This document shows, in pieces, positions 1 to 8,763 of a stretch of DNA of 64,000 bases. Within the stretch, counting starts at the first letter, position 1. Each line of letters opens with the position of its first letter. Below the pieces are notes generated by a model. That model made no database searches and had not been told where the DNA came from. It was given only the letters and a program-made list of their open reading frames with translations. The DNA is taken from contig NZ_UWFA01000416.1 in NCBI RefSeq assembly GCF_900601905.1, forward strand, positions 620,001-684,000. Reading direction: 5' to 3'. The stretch comes from Pseudomonas viridiflava (GTDB taxonomy: Bacteria > Pseudomonadota > Gammaproteobacteria > Pseudomonadales > Pseudomonadaceae). A program made the position numbers and the translations under genes.

Positions 1-352
1 CAACAACCTGAAAACGGGCGTGCTGTTTGGCGCGATCATGGACATGGCGTGGCTGATCAGTGACGCAAAGGCCAGCACCCGGCCGATTCTGCAGAACTTC
101 GCCATGGAGCTGGGTCAGGCGTTCCAGATGTACGACGATCTCAGGGACCATTGCCCGGACAGCGATAAGGATCAGGGCAAGGATGAAGGCAAGTCGACGT
201 TTGTTGCGCTGTATGGCGAACAGAAAGTCCGCGAGCAGCTTCAGGCTCATCTGGTGAGCGCCGAGGGTCATCTGCGCCAGGTGTACGGCGGTTCTCGAAT
301 GATCACTGGCTACATGAGGATGATCTTCGAGAACGCCGCTGCACAGGCCTAG
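1..352 (+). CDS. crtE: Geranylgeranyl diphosphate synthase (CrtE-like), 3' end only
   Basis: The reading frame is already open at base 2 and runs to TAG at 350-352, so the gene begins outside the window. The visible C-terminal part (about 116 residues) starts with a KTG motif and carries LGQAFQMYDDLRD, the second aspartate-rich region of type I isoprenyl diphosphate synthases, followed by KDQGKDEGKST. This arrangement is close to that of bacterial CrtE enzymes, which condense isopentenyl with farnesyl diphosphate to make C20 geranylgeranyl diphosphate for carotenoids. The rest of a carotenoid cluster would lie to the left. The N-terminal half with the first DDxxD motif is not visible, so product chain length rests on similarity alone. 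Confidence 0.75.
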   Translation, partial: NNLKTGVLFGAIMDMAWLISDAKASTRPILQNFAMELGQAFQMYDDLRDHCPDSDKDQGKDEGKSTFVALYGEQKVREQLQAHLVSAEGHLRQVYGGSRMITGYMRMIFENAAAQA

Positions 353-367
353 CGCCAGACTGGAATC

Positions 368-850
368 TTATCTGGCCCGGTCGGCAATCGCCTGTTTCAA
401 CGTTTGGCCGTCGGCAAAACGCTGTTCACTGACGACCGCGCCGTTGTTCAGAGCAAGCCATTGAACGGTGTCCCGGTCACCACCGTAGCGGGTGGCGATC
501 CTGCCGTCCTGATCAAGCATGATTCGGTATTTGGCCGAACGCATCGCGGGTACTGCCACCATTTTGATCAGCGATGGCATCTTTTCGATATCCGCCAGGT
601 ACACAATATGGCGCGCCTCAAGATAGCCTTCCGGGTGACCTTCCATCGCCGCGTCCAGTAACTTGGCGGCCGACATGCTGCGCGCAATCAGCAATACTTG
701 TGCGCTGTCGTTCAAGGTATAGGCTTTGTCGTTCTGATCCAGCAGTGTCCACTTCAATACCGGTTGGTTCAGATCTTTGGATGGGGCTGGGTCCTGCGCC
801 AGCACGTTAACGCTCAGCAGTACACCAATCAGCAAGATCATACGCCGCAT
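368..850 (-). CDS. Periplasmic thioredoxin-fold-like protein of unknown function
   Basis: 160-residue protein with a clear signal peptide (hydrophobic MILLIGVLLSVNVLAQ, cleavage near residue 18). The mature part reads like a compact alpha/beta protein: a strand KWTLLDQNDKAYTL, a central LLIARSMSAAKLLD, and RIMLDQDGRIATRYGG near the C terminus, which resembles the last strands of redoxin or peroxiredoxin-like folds. There is no CXXC motif and no cysteine in the mature chain, so it is not a conventional thiol oxidoreductase. It converges on the crtE-like gene with 15 bases between the stops. Start is ATG at 850; the ATG at 841 is an alternative. Function is unknown. Confidence 0.7.
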   Translation of the reverse strand: MRRMILLIGVLLSVNVLAQDPAPSKDLNQPVLKWTLLDQNDKAYTLNDSAQVLLIARSMSAAKLLDAAMEGHPEGYLEARHIVYLADIEKMPSLIKMVAVPAMRSAKYRIMLDQDGRIATRYGGDRDTVQWLALNNGAVVSEQRFADGQTLKQAIADRAR

Positions 851-933
851 GGATTCGAACCTCAGTCAGGGAAAGTCAGGGATTGAAACGCAAGCGCCAT
901 CCTACGCCAGCCCCGCTGTCACCCTCCACTGCC

Positions 934-1128
934 TTAACGTTTTTCCTGCCTGACCTGCTCGCACGCCTGCTGGCGCCGGGCGTCGGCCTTGCGACATTTA
1001 TTCAACAGCCGCTCACGCGGGCCGCTGGGCCGCACGCTGTGGCGGATGGCGCGGCTCAACGCGCGCCAGTATTGCAAGGGTGATGACCAGACCTGCCGTA
1101 GATCGGTTGCCCACTTCCTGTTTTCCAT
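934..1128 (-). CDS. Small basic hypothetical protein
   Basis: A 64-residue ORF rich in Arg, Lys and Gln with two Trp in its N-terminal third. The ATG at 1128 is preceded by GGGAGA at suitable spacing on the minus strand, which argues for a real gene. No signal peptide, membrane segment or known motif is visible; the C-terminal half is strongly charged and probably helical. It lies alone between the preceding periplasmic protein and a REP-bearing gap. Small Arg-rich proteins of this kind are common in Pseudomonas annotation but have no assigned role. A spurious ORF cannot be excluded. Confidence 0.45.
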   Translation of the reverse strand: MENRKWATDLRQVWSSPLQYWRALSRAIRHSVRPSGPRERLLNKCRKADARRQQACEQVRQEKR

Positions 1129-1317
1129 GACACTTTTCTCCCACTTGCGCCGAGCGGGTGTAAATATCGCTCGCTGAAATTGGGCTTGTTGCGCGCAGGC
1201 TTAGTTCATCGAAAATTAGCGATCACCGACCAATAACCTGACGTCCGACGACCGTTAAGGCTGAACTGAAAGAGCAGCTCCACTTCGCGGCGCGACCTAC
1301 GGAGACCCGCGATTCGT

Positions 1318-1406
1318 CGTAGGAGCGGCTTCAGCCGCGAGCGATATTCCGGCCAGAAAATCTGCGTTGAATGTCCCGGCCCCTCGCGGCTCAAGCCGCT
1401 CCTACA
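1318..1406. repeat. REP doublet (REPIN-like inverted pair)
   Basis: Two copies of the Pseudomonas REP core lie in inverted orientation: GTAGGAGCGGCTTCAGCCGC near 1319-1338 and its reverse-complement form at 1381-1406. They sit in the 330-base gap between the small basic gene and the FixJ-like regulator gene. Each core folds into a hairpin of its own, and the pair can also fold back on itself. A 90-residue minus-strand ORF over this stretch is a translation of the repeat, not a gene. I see nothing else in the gap. Confidence 0.85.
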
Positions 1407-1458
1407 AGATGAGGGCGGTTCCACGAGGTGAGGCCGGCTCTGGGCTGTGCGGCCGGCT

Positions 1459-2103
1459 TCAATCCTGAAGACCAACTAACTTCAAACGCTCGGATAACCT
1501 CACCAGATCCGCCAGCGAATCGGCCTGCATTTTCTTCATCAACGCGCCACGCCGGACCTTGACCGTGACCTCGCTGACCCCAAGCCTGGCAGCGACCTGT
1601 TTGTTCAACAGCCCGGTGACGACGAGGTCCATGACGTGACGCTCGCCATCGGAAAGGCTGGCATGACAGCGCCGCAAGTCAGCCAGACTCTCGGCCACTT
1701 GACGCCGCTGGCGGTCCTGATCCAGACCCCGAGCGATGGCGTCGAGCAGGTCCTGTTCACGGAACGGCTTGGTCAGAAACTCCAGCGCACCCGCCTTCAT
1801 CGCTCTGACTGACATGGGTATGTCGCCATGGGCGGTAATGAATATCACGGGTAGCGAAATGCCGCCGCGCAACATGTCGTCCTGAAAATCCAGCCCGCTC
1901 ATGCCCGGCATACGCACGTCCAGAATCAGACAGCCCGGCGCATCCGGGCGTGAATATTCGGTGAACTCGCGTGTGGAACCGAACGTTATGCACGCCAGTC
2001 CCATCGAGGCCAGCAGATCTTCCAGGGAAGCGCGCACTGAGGCATCGTCGTCCACCACATACACCACCGGATCGATCAGAACCTGAACAGCAGCGTCTTT
2101 CAT
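1459..2103 (-). CDS. FixJ/NarL-type two-component response regulator
   Basis: 214 residues. The N-terminal receiver domain (about 14-130) has the acidic pocket VVDDD, phospho-acceptor Asp62 in LILDVRMPGMSG, the TAHGD switch region and the conserved Lys in FLTKPF. A LuxR-type helix-turn-helix (about 150-207) ends the protein, with GLLNKQVAARLGVSEVTVKV as the recognition region. This is the FixJ layout. The ATG overlaps the stop of the histidine kinase gene by four bases (ATGA), so the two are probably translationally coupled and form one phosphorelay. The upstream ABC transporter genes in the same run are the likeliest targets, or share the same stimulus; that is inference. Confidence 0.9.
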   Translation of the reverse strand: MKDAAVQVLIDPVVYVVDDDASVRASLEDLLASMGLACITFGSTREFTEYSRPDAPGCLILDVRMPGMSGLDFQDDMLRGGISLPVIFITAHGDIPMSVRAMKAGALEFLTKPFREQDLLDAIARGLDQDRQRRQVAESLADLRRCHASLSDGERHVMDLVVTGLLNKQVAARLGVSEVTVKVRRGALMKKMQADSLADLVRLSERLKLVGLQD

Positions 2104-3167
2104 GGGGTTTCCTTATGTCCGCCGGGCAAGGTGAAGTGGAACGTCGCGCCGAGCTCCGGGTTGGCGCTGGCCCAGATGCGGCCCTCGTGGGCCTCGATAA
2201 TCGAGCGACTGATGGCCAGCCCGATGCCCAGGCCGTCGAGCTTGGTCGTGTAGAACGCATCGAAGACACGCTCGCAATCCTCAGGCGCCAGGCCCGTGCC
2301 CTGATCGCTGATCGAGAAATGCAGATGATTGCGCGAGTCGCATGTCACCGACAACTCAAGGATGCGCCGGTCCGGGTCGGTGTCGCGCATGGCTTGCATG
2401 GCGTTCATGACCAGGTTCAACAACACCTGCGGGATCTGCACGCGGTCGGCCAGCAACGGCGGCAGGCCTGCCGGGATGTCCAGCCGCAAGGTCACGCCCT
2501 GTTTGTCCAGCTCGCTGTGCAGCAATTGCAGAATGTCGGTCACGGTGTCGCTGACATTCAGCCATTGCTTGGCTGGCGGTTGACGCTGGGCCATGCTGCG
2601 CACGCGGGCGATGATGTCGCTGGCTCGATGGGCATCGGCAATGATCCGCTCCAGCGCCTGGCGGGCCTTGGGCAGGTTCGCAGGTTCGGCCGCCATCCAG
2701 CGCAGCCCGGCGTCACCACTGGTGGCAATGGCCGCCAGCGGCTGGTTGACTTCGTGGGCAATCGAGGCTGTCAGCGCGCCGAGCATGTTGGTCCGGGCGC
2801 TGTGTTCCAGCAGCTCCCGGGCCTGATGCACAGTACTGATCGCCGCCGACAGGCGTAACGCCAGGTAGGTGGTGCAGGCAATGGCGGCCAGGCTGATCAG
2901 GCAGTTGATCAACCCCGCCTCAGCTTCGCCGAACCGCGTCAGACGGTAACTGAGCACCGTCAACAGCATGCAGAACGCCGCCATCGCGACCACCCCGCGC
3001 CGGGGCAAAAAGCTGACAGCGACCAGCACCACCACGATCTGAAACACCCCTGCAGCGATTTCCAGATTGGTCAGGGTGTCCGCCACGGTGATGCCCAGCG
3101 CCAGGCCGAGCAGCGCAGTCACACGGATAGCCAGCTTGGCGCGCTCCAGTCGGTTCTTGTGTCGCAT
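2100..3167 (-). CDS. Membrane-bound sensor histidine kinase
   Basis: 355 residues from ATG 3167, chosen because GAGGAG lies just upstream; the longer reading frame would run into the ABC ATPase gene. The N-terminal 110 residues form about four or five hydrophobic segments with almost no periplasmic loop, suggesting a membrane-embedded sensor. The HisKA box has His138 in ASIAHEVNQPLAAI, the class of FixL/DctB-like kinases. The ATPase domain shows an N box (LVMNAMQAM), SDQGTGLAPE and GLGIGLAIS. It partners the FixJ-like regulator encoded immediately downstream and follows the ABC transporter genes, with 40 bases between. The ligand is unknown. Confidence 0.9.
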   Translation of the reverse strand: MRHKNRLERAKLAIRVTALLGLALGITVADTLTNLEIAAGVFQIVVVLVAVSFLPRRGVVAMAAFCMLLTVLSYRLTRFGEAEAGLINCLISLAAIACTTYLALRLSAAISTVHQARELLEHSARTNMLGALTASIAHEVNQPLAAIATSGDAGLRWMAAEPANLPKARQALERIIADAHRASDIIARVRSMAQRQPPAKQWLNVSDTVTDILQLLHSELDKQGVTLRLDIPAGLPPLLADRVQIPQVLLNLVMNAMQAMRDTDPDRRILELSVTCDSRNHLHFSISDQGTGLAPEDCERVFDAFYTTKLDGLGIGLAISRSIIEAHEGRIWASANPELGATFHFTLPGGHKETP

Positions 3168-3207
3168 CAGCACTCCTCTGAATACCCTGTCAGCCGTCGT
3201 GAAAGGC

Positions 3208-4512
3208 TCAGGACGGGTTCTCCAGGCTGAACAAATCAGCCACTTCATCGTAGGCGTACAACTCGGCGTAGCGCCCCCATTGCGTCACGCAGTCCAGGGT
3301 CGCCCGCGCATCCTGCTCGGACATCACATCTTCCAGCTCATCACGAAAGCGGCGCGCCGGTGCGGTGCGGCTGGAACGATCATCCAGCACGCGGCGCACA
3401 TGAGCCACCAGCGGCACGTAGCTGAGCAGGTGCTGGGCAAACAGTTGTTTACGCCCATCGACGTCCGATTGCATGTATCGCCGGGCAGCGGGCAGCAGTT
3501 GAAGGTCGCCGCCCTGCAGCTCGGCAAAGCGCAGCAATTGCAGGACTTCGGCGATGGGCAGCAACTCATCGGCAGAATATTGCAGGGTGCTGGCCAGTGC
3601 GGGCAAGTCGGCACGGCCATCGTAAGGCTGCGCACTCACGGCCACAATCAATCCGGCCAGCGCATTGGTCGATACCGGCGGCAGCACCATGCCCATACCC
3701 ATCCCTGCAAACAGGCCCTGGCGCTGTGCTTCCGCCTGATCGCCGCCGGTCATCTGTACGTAGATCTGCTCGACCAGCGCCTGGAAGACCGGGTCCAGAC
3801 GGTTGCGCGGTTGCGGCAGGTCAACTTCGATTTCGCTCATCACCCGCCCAGGATTGCTGGAGAGCAACAGGATGCGATCACACATCAGCACGGCTTCCTC
3901 GATGTTGTGGGTGACCATCAGAATCGACTTGATGGGCATGCGGCCTTCATACCAGAGGTCGAGCAATTCGGCCCGCAGGGTTTGCGCAGTGAGGACGTCC
4001 AGGGCGGAAAACGGCTCGTCCATCAGCAGGACATCAGGGTCGACCACCAGAGCCCGCGCCAACCCGACACGCTGCCGCATGCCGCCGGACAACTCCTTCG
4101 GGTAGGCGCTCTCGAAACCGTCCAGGCCGATCAGGTCAATGGCCGCCAGCGCCCGCCTGCGGCGCGCAGGTGCCGGCACATTGCGCGCTTCCAGGCCGAC
4201 CTCGACGTTCTGCAGCACGGTCAGCCACGGGAACAGCGCGAAACTCTGGAATACCATACTCACCGAGCTGCGCTGACCTGCCGAGTCCGGGGGGAAATCC
4301 ACCGCGCCACAGGTCGGTGAAACCAGCCCGGCAATGGAGCGCAACAAGGTCGATTTGCCGGAACCCGAGCGGCCCAGCAGGCCGACGATCTCGCCATCAT
4401 TGAGGCGCAGATCGACACTGTCCAGCACCAGCCGCTCCGTGCCGCCGGGGGTACCGTAGACATGCCGCACCGCGCGGACATCCACCAGGCAACGCTTGCT
4501 CATGACATTCAT
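3208..4512 (-). CDS. NitT/TauT-type ABC transporter ATPase with C-terminal AAA-associated domain
   Basis: 434 residues. The first 250 are a complete ABC ATPase: Walker A GRSGSGKST (about 47-55), signature LSGGMRQRVGLARAL, Walker B VLLMDEPFSALD and the switch His in VTHNIEE. This pattern is typical of nitrate/sulfonate/taurine-type importers. The remaining 150 or so residues are an extra C-terminal domain of the type called AAA-associated, often fused to such ATPases and probably regulatory. ATG 4512 was chosen because GAGGAG sits eight bases before it; a GTG at 4521 and an ATG at 4503 are alternatives. It follows the permease gene by 12 bases. No substrate-binding protein gene is nearby. Confidence 0.88.
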   Translation of the reverse strand: MNVMSKRCLVDVRAVRHVYGTPGGTERLVLDSVDLRLNDGEIVGLLGRSGSGKSTLLRSIAGLVSPTCGAVDFPPDSAGQRSSVSMVFQSFALFPWLTVLQNVEVGLEARNVPAPARRRRALAAIDLIGLDGFESAYPKELSGGMRQRVGLARALVVDPDVLLMDEPFSALDVLTAQTLRAELLDLWYEGRMPIKSILMVTHNIEEAVLMCDRILLLSSNPGRVMSEIEVDLPQPRNRLDPVFQALVEQIYVQMTGGDQAEAQRQGLFAGMGMGMVLPPVSTNALAGLIVAVSAQPYDGRADLPALASTLQYSADELLPIAEVLQLLRFAELQGGDLQLLPAARRYMQSDVDGRKQLFAQHLLSYVPLVAHVRRVLDDRSSRTAPARRFRDELEDVMSEQDARATLDCVTQWGRYAELYAYDEVADLFSLENPS

Positions 4513-4524
4513 AACCTTCACTCC

Positions 4525-6309
4525 TCAATCAAGACGCAGACGGCGTTCGGCATAGCGATACAAAGGGCGCCACAACAGGCGGTTGAAACCAACAACAAAC
4601 AACGACATCACCACGATGCCCAGCGCCACGCGAGGCAGATCCCCGGCTTCGGTGGCCTGAGCGATGAACGAACCCAAACCGTTGGCCTGCAGATGCTGAT
4701 CACCCCAGGACACCGCCTCGGCGACAATGCTCGCGTTCCAGGAGCCCCCAGCGGCAGTCAGCGCGCCGGTCACGTAGTAAGGGAAGATCCCCGGCAAGGC
4801 GACCTGCCGCCACCATTGCCAGCCGCTGACGTCGAACATCCGCGCGGCTTCGCGCAAATCGGTGGGTATGGCACTGGCGCCTGCGATCACGTTGAACAGG
4901 ATGTACCACTGGGTGCCTAGCACCATGAGTGGCGACAGCCAGATGTCGGCGTCCAGTTTCAGGCCGACGATGGCAATCACCGCGAACGGGAACAGCACAT
5001 TGGCCGGGAACGCGGCGAGAAACTGCGCCAGAGGCTGCAAGCGCTCCGCCCACACCGGGTTCAAGCCGATCCACACGCCGACGGGCACCCAGATGAGGCT
5101 GGCGATAACGATCAGCACCGCGACCCGCATCATGGTCGTCAGCCCCAGCCCGAAGGCGCGCATCGCCTCCTCCATCCCCAGGCTGCTGGCAATGAAGTGC
5201 GCCAGGTACAGGCTGCCGACCAGACACCCGATCAGCACCACGCCCAGCCAGACTCTGTCGCTGAGCCGGTTGAACCGGGCGCTGAACCTGAACGTCGGCA
5301 GCCACCTGAACCGCGCCGCCTTGAAGCCTGTAACGTCCCGGCACAAGCCTTTGCCAAGTACGAAAAGGCGCTGAACATCGACCAGCACGCTGATCAGAAC
5401 CGGTATCAAACCGCTGGCCCTGACCAGGTCGTAAACCCAGGAGCGCGGACGTTTTTGCGACGCGGTCTGCTCGAAGCGAAACTTGTCGGCCCAGGCCACA
5501 ATCGGGCGAAACAGCAGTTGGTCGTAGATCAGAATCACCGCGGCCATGGCCGCCACGGCCCAGACGATGGCAGCGACATCCTGCCGGGCAATGGCCAGGG
5601 CCAGCCATGAACCGATGCCGGGCAGATTGACGGTGGTGTCGCCAACGGTAATGGCCTCTGAGGCGACCACGAAAAACCAGCCGCCGGACATCGACATCAT
5701 CATGTTCCAGACCAACCCCGGCATGGCAAACGGCAACTCCAGCCGCACGAAACGGTGCCAGGCGGAAAACTGGAACTGGCGGCTCACTTCGAGCAAATCG
5801 TTGGGCACGGTTTTCAGCGACTGATAAAAGCCGAAGGTCATGTTCCACACCTGGCTGGTGAAGATCGCGAAAATCGCCGCGCACTCCACGCCCAACTGCC
5901 CGCCAGGAAACAGGCCCATGAAAAAACTCACGGTGAAGGTCAGAAAGCCGAGCACCGGCACCGACTGCAGGATGTCCAGCGCGGGCAGGATAACCAGCTC
6001 GGCCTTGCGGCTTCTGGCCGCCAGCGTGGCGACCACCAGCGTGAACAGCAGCGAAGCGCCCAGCGCGGCGAACATGCGCAACGTGGTCCGCAAGGCGTAC
6101 TCAGGCAGGTGGGCAAGTTCCAGCGTTACCGGGGCCGAGTTGAGCACCGCCAGCGGCTGACTCATCTGCCCGAGCCCATGAATAAGCAGAAACGCTCCAG
6201 CGGCCAACAGAACAAAAAAACCCAGCGATGCCCGCCAGGACGAACCGCTGCGCGCCACGCTGTCGCGGCTGATGGATCGAGTAACGGCATTGGCAAATGA
6301 AAGACGCAT
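4525..6309 (-). CDS. Fused double ABC transporter permease (NitT/TauT class)
   Basis: 594 residues, twice the usual length for this family, because two binding-protein-dependent permease domains are joined in one chain. Each half has around six hydrophobic segments and its own cytoplasmic coupling (EAA-like) loop: EVSRQFQFSAWHRFVRLELP in the first half and EAARMFDVSGWQWWRQVALP in the second. One polypeptide could therefore form the whole membrane pore with two copies of the ATPase encoded downstream. ATG 6309 is preceded by GAGGTG. This is the first gene of a four-gene minus-strand run that ends in a two-component system. The substrate cannot be deduced, since the binding protein is missing from the locus. 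Confidence 0.88.
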   Translation of the reverse strand: MRLSFANAVTRSISRDSVARSGSSWRASLGFFVLLAAGAFLLIHGLGQMSQPLAVLNSAPVTLELAHLPEYALRTTLRMFAALGASLLFTLVVATLAARSRKAELVILPALDILQSVPVLGFLTFTVSFFMGLFPGGQLGVECAAIFAIFTSQVWNMTFGFYQSLKTVPNDLLEVSRQFQFSAWHRFVRLELPFAMPGLVWNMMMSMSGGWFFVVASEAITVGDTTVNLPGIGSWLALAIARQDVAAIVWAVAAMAAVILIYDQLLFRPIVAWADKFRFEQTASQKRPRSWVYDLVRASGLIPVLISVLVDVQRLFVLGKGLCRDVTGFKAARFRWLPTFRFSARFNRLSDRVWLGVVLIGCLVGSLYLAHFIASSLGMEEAMRAFGLGLTTMMRVAVLIVIASLIWVPVGVWIGLNPVWAERLQPLAQFLAAFPANVLFPFAVIAIVGLKLDADIWLSPLMVLGTQWYILFNVIAGASAIPTDLREAARMFDVSGWQWWRQVALPGIFPYYVTGALTAAGGSWNASIVAEAVSWGDQHLQANGLGSFIAQATEAGDLPRVALGIVVMSLFVVGFNRLLWRPLYRYAERRLRLD

Positions 6310-6580
6310 GATTCACCTCATCAACGCCCCGGGCAGAACGCACGCGCAACCTGACCTGCAGTCGCAAGTCGAGCGCATCAACGGGGCAATGAAAGTTAAG
6401 GGTGCAAACGCTGCGAACCGGTCACAGCTGAACGCGAGGACGGGGCTAGGTTAAGGACTGACGAGGCTGATCGCCACCAGGCATAAGGACGGCAAACGAT
6501 ACTTTGGTATAGCCGCTGCGCAGGCAACACAGGCCCTGCCCTAAAGCATGAACGGATTATTTGAATGGGCATTCTTTTGC

Positions 6581-6670
6581 GTAGGACCGGCTTTAACCGG
6601 GAAGAGGCCGGTACATGAGTTGCGTCTGCGTCGAAACACTCATCGCCTTCCCGGCTAAAGCCGGTCCCAC
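6581..6670. repeat. REP-like inverted pair
   Basis: GTAGGACCGGCTTTAACCGG (6581-6600) and the opposing CCGGCTAAAGCCGGTCCCAC (6651-6670) form an inverted pair of a second REP variant. They lie in the 398-base gap between the permease gene (start 6309) and the HPP gene (end 6708). The rest of that gap should hold the promoter of the permease operon, but I could not identify a convincing -10/-35 pair. Confidence 0.8.
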
Positions 6671-6707
6671 GTGGGCTGTGTTGGCTGCGTCAAAGTCGCC
6701 TCCTGCG

Positions 6708-7844
6708 CTAGGACCGCACCGCCGAGTAAAGCGTCTTGATCAGGTCGGACTGGGTGATGATGCCCACCAGATGGCGCTCGGCGTCGATGATTGGAACATG
6801 CCGGTGGCCGTTCTCTGAGAACACCGGAATCAGCTCGGTCAGCAACCGGTCAGCACTGGCCACCCGCACGGTACGGGTCATGATCTGCCCGACAATCGCG
6901 GGTGCCTGTTTTGCCCGGGTGTTGCGCAACAGCGCGCGCAAATGCCAGCCAACGCCCTCATGGGCATCCAGATCAATCTGGTTCATGAAGTCTGCCACGG
7001 TCACGATGCCCAGCAGGTGCAGTTGCCGGTCGACCACCGGCAGTGCCTTGATTTTGTGCTTGCGCATCAATGACCAGGCCTCGCGCAACGGCATTTCCTG
7101 ACGGGCGACGATGGGCGTGGTGCTCATGACGTCCTTGCAGCGGATCTCGCCCATCTTGCGTTGGTACGCCGAGGCTTCGGCGCTTTCCAGCAGGGCCTGC
7201 AAATCATCACGGCTGACATCCAGCACCTGGTTGTAATGCGCCAGGGCGGTGTCCAGGTCTGCGCGGGTAAAGCGGCTGTCCGGCGGGCTGCTGGCGGGTT
7301 GCACGTGGGGCCAGGATCGGCGGGTCAGGTTGTTGTACACCACACCCACCAGCACCAGGATGATCGAATCCAGCATCACCGGGCTGAACGCGTAACTGAA
7401 GTGCTGGCCTCCGGCGAGCACCATCAACAATGCCGCTGCACCGCCCGGAGGATGCAGGCAGCGGGTCGCCATCATCGCCGCAATCGCCACGCCCACCGCG
7501 AGACTGGCCGCCACGCTAGGGTCGGGTATCCATTTGGCGCAGGCAATGCCCACCAATGCCGAAAGCGTGTTGCCGCCCACCACCGACCAGGGTTGTGCCA
7601 GGGGGCTGGAAGGCACGGCAAAGACCAGCACCGCGCTTGCCCCGATCGGCGCGACAATCGCCAGCGCCAGCAGGTTGTTCTGCATGGCCAGCACTCCGCT
7701 CAGCCACAGCGAGCCCATCACCGCGACCAACAATACGCCCAGTGCCGCGCCGCAACAGGCGCGCCACTTTTCCAGCGGGCGGATCGCCATGGGGGCAGGC
7801 CACAGGGCGCGCAGCCGCGCCAACAGCTCCGGTTTGTCAGGCAT
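6708..7844 (-). CDS. HPP-family membrane protein with C-terminal CBS pair
   Basis: 378 residues. The first 180 form four or so membrane segments and carry the family signature CLHPPGGAAALLMVLAGG, hence the name HPP. The C-terminal 150 residues are two CBS domains (VMSTTPIVARQEMPLREAW and IMTRTVRVASADRLLTELIP), a module that binds adenine nucleotides and gates partner domains. HPP proteins of cyanobacteria and plants have been linked to nitrite transport; for this CBS-fused bacterial form the substrate is not established. ATG 7844 follows GGAG at good spacing. It is monocistronic as far as the sequence shows. Confidence 0.85.
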   Translation of the reverse strand: MPDKPELLARLRALWPAPMAIRPLEKWRACCGAALGVLLVAVMGSLWLSGVLAMQNNLLALAIVAPIGASAVLVFAVPSSPLAQPWSVVGGNTLSALVGIACAKWIPDPSVAASLAVGVAIAAMMATRCLHPPGGAAALLMVLAGGQHFSYAFSPVMLDSIILVLVGVVYNNLTRRSWPHVQPASSPPDSRFTRADLDTALAHYNQVLDVSRDDLQALLESAEASAYQRKMGEIRCKDVMSTTPIVARQEMPLREAWSLMRKHKIKALPVVDRQLHLLGIVTVADFMNQIDLDAHEGVGWHLRALLRNTRAKQAPAIVGQIMTRTVRVASADRLLTELIPVFSENGHRHVPIIDAERHLVGIITQSDLIKTLYSAVRS

Positions 7845-8019
7845 GAATCACTCCGGCTCGAACCGTGCGCCCAGGCATTGATCCGCGCACTTGAACGCTC
7901 GATCAAACCTTGGGCGACGGACGCTTGGGAAATAAAAGGGCCGGTTTTATAGCATGGCCTGGGCGCAATCAGCTACGCGGGAAGCGCGTTGAGCACTGCA
8001 CAGAAGCTTTTTTCAGCCG

Positions 8020-8040
8020 CCCATTCCGGTCGGGAATGGG
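8020..8040. other. Inverted repeat between divergent genes
   Basis: CCCATTCC and GGGAATGG flank a 4-5 base spacer in the space between the HPP gene (start 7844) and the yfcF-like gene (start 8116). There is no T-run after it on either strand, so it is not an intrinsic terminator. It could be an operator or a structured leader; this is a weak call. Confidence 0.3.
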
Positions 8041-8115
8041 CCCATGAAAATCCACCATTTCATTTATTCCCGGGAATCTCGTAGCGTGCCTGCATCCACC
8101 TGAGGAGATGCCGCC

Positions 8116-8748
8116 GTGCCCAATGCCCCGCTACGCTTGTACGTTGACGCCCGATGCACCAGCCCCTACGCCCTGTCGGTTTTTGTCGCCCTGCGGGTTA
8201 AAGGGATCGAATTCGAAAGGCTCACGGTCGACCTTGAAGCCTCTGACAACCTGGCAGCCGACTACACGCGGCTCTCCCAGACTCAACGGGTTCCGACACT
8301 GGTGGCTGGCGATTTCGCGCTGTCCGAATCGTCGGCGATCACCGAGTACCTGGAGGACGCCTACCCGCAGGTGCCGGTATACCCCCAGGACCTGAAACTT
8401 CGCGCCAAGGCCCGGCAAGTCCAGGCATGGCTGCGCAGCGACCTGATGCCGATCCGCCAGGAACGCTCCACGCTGGTGGTGTTTTACGGACAGAAATCCG
8501 GGCTGCTGTCACCGGCTGCCGTGGCGGCAACCCGCAAGCTGTTCTCCGCCGCCCAAGCGCTGCTGGCCGATGGCAGCGAGCATCTGTTTGGCCAATGGTC
8601 GATTGCCGACGTAGATCTGGCATTGATGCTCAACCGCCTGGTGCTCAACGGTGATGCAGTGCCGCCAGCCCTGGTAGCGTATGCGCAACGCCAGTGGCAG
8701 CACCCCGCAGTGCAGGAGTGGGTCGCCCTGCAACGCCCCGCCCTGTAG
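8116..8748 (+). CDS. yfcF: Glutathione S-transferase, YfcF type
   Basis: 210 residues from a GTG start preceded by TGAGGAG. The N-terminal thioredoxin-like domain begins LRLYVDARCTSPYALSVFVA, where the Ser in SPY is the position normally used to activate glutathione. It continues with RVPTLVAGDFALSESSAI, the glutathione-binding Val-Pro and Glu-Ser pair. An all-helical C-terminal domain follows from about residue 90. The sequence matches the YfcF branch, which in E. coli has glutathione transferase and peroxidase activity and supports oxidative-stress resistance. It converges on the cupin gene with 15 bases between stops. No regulatory site was identified. Confidence 0.82.
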   Translation: MPNAPLRLYVDARCTSPYALSVFVALRVKGIEFERLTVDLEASDNLAADYTRLSQTQRVPTLVAGDFALSESSAITEYLEDAYPQVPVYPQDLKLRAKARQVQAWLRSDLMPIRQERSTLVVFYGQKSGLLSPAAVAATRKLFSAAQALLADGSEHLFGQWSIADVDLALMLNRLVLNGDAVPPALVAYAQRQWQHPAVQEWVALQRPAL

Positions 8749-8763
8749 CCAAAGTTTGAGCGC

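Noticed and set aside
1206..1475. 89-residue minus-strand ORF
   Set aside because: Its translation runs across the REP doublet at 1318-1406 and overlaps the end of the response-regulator gene.
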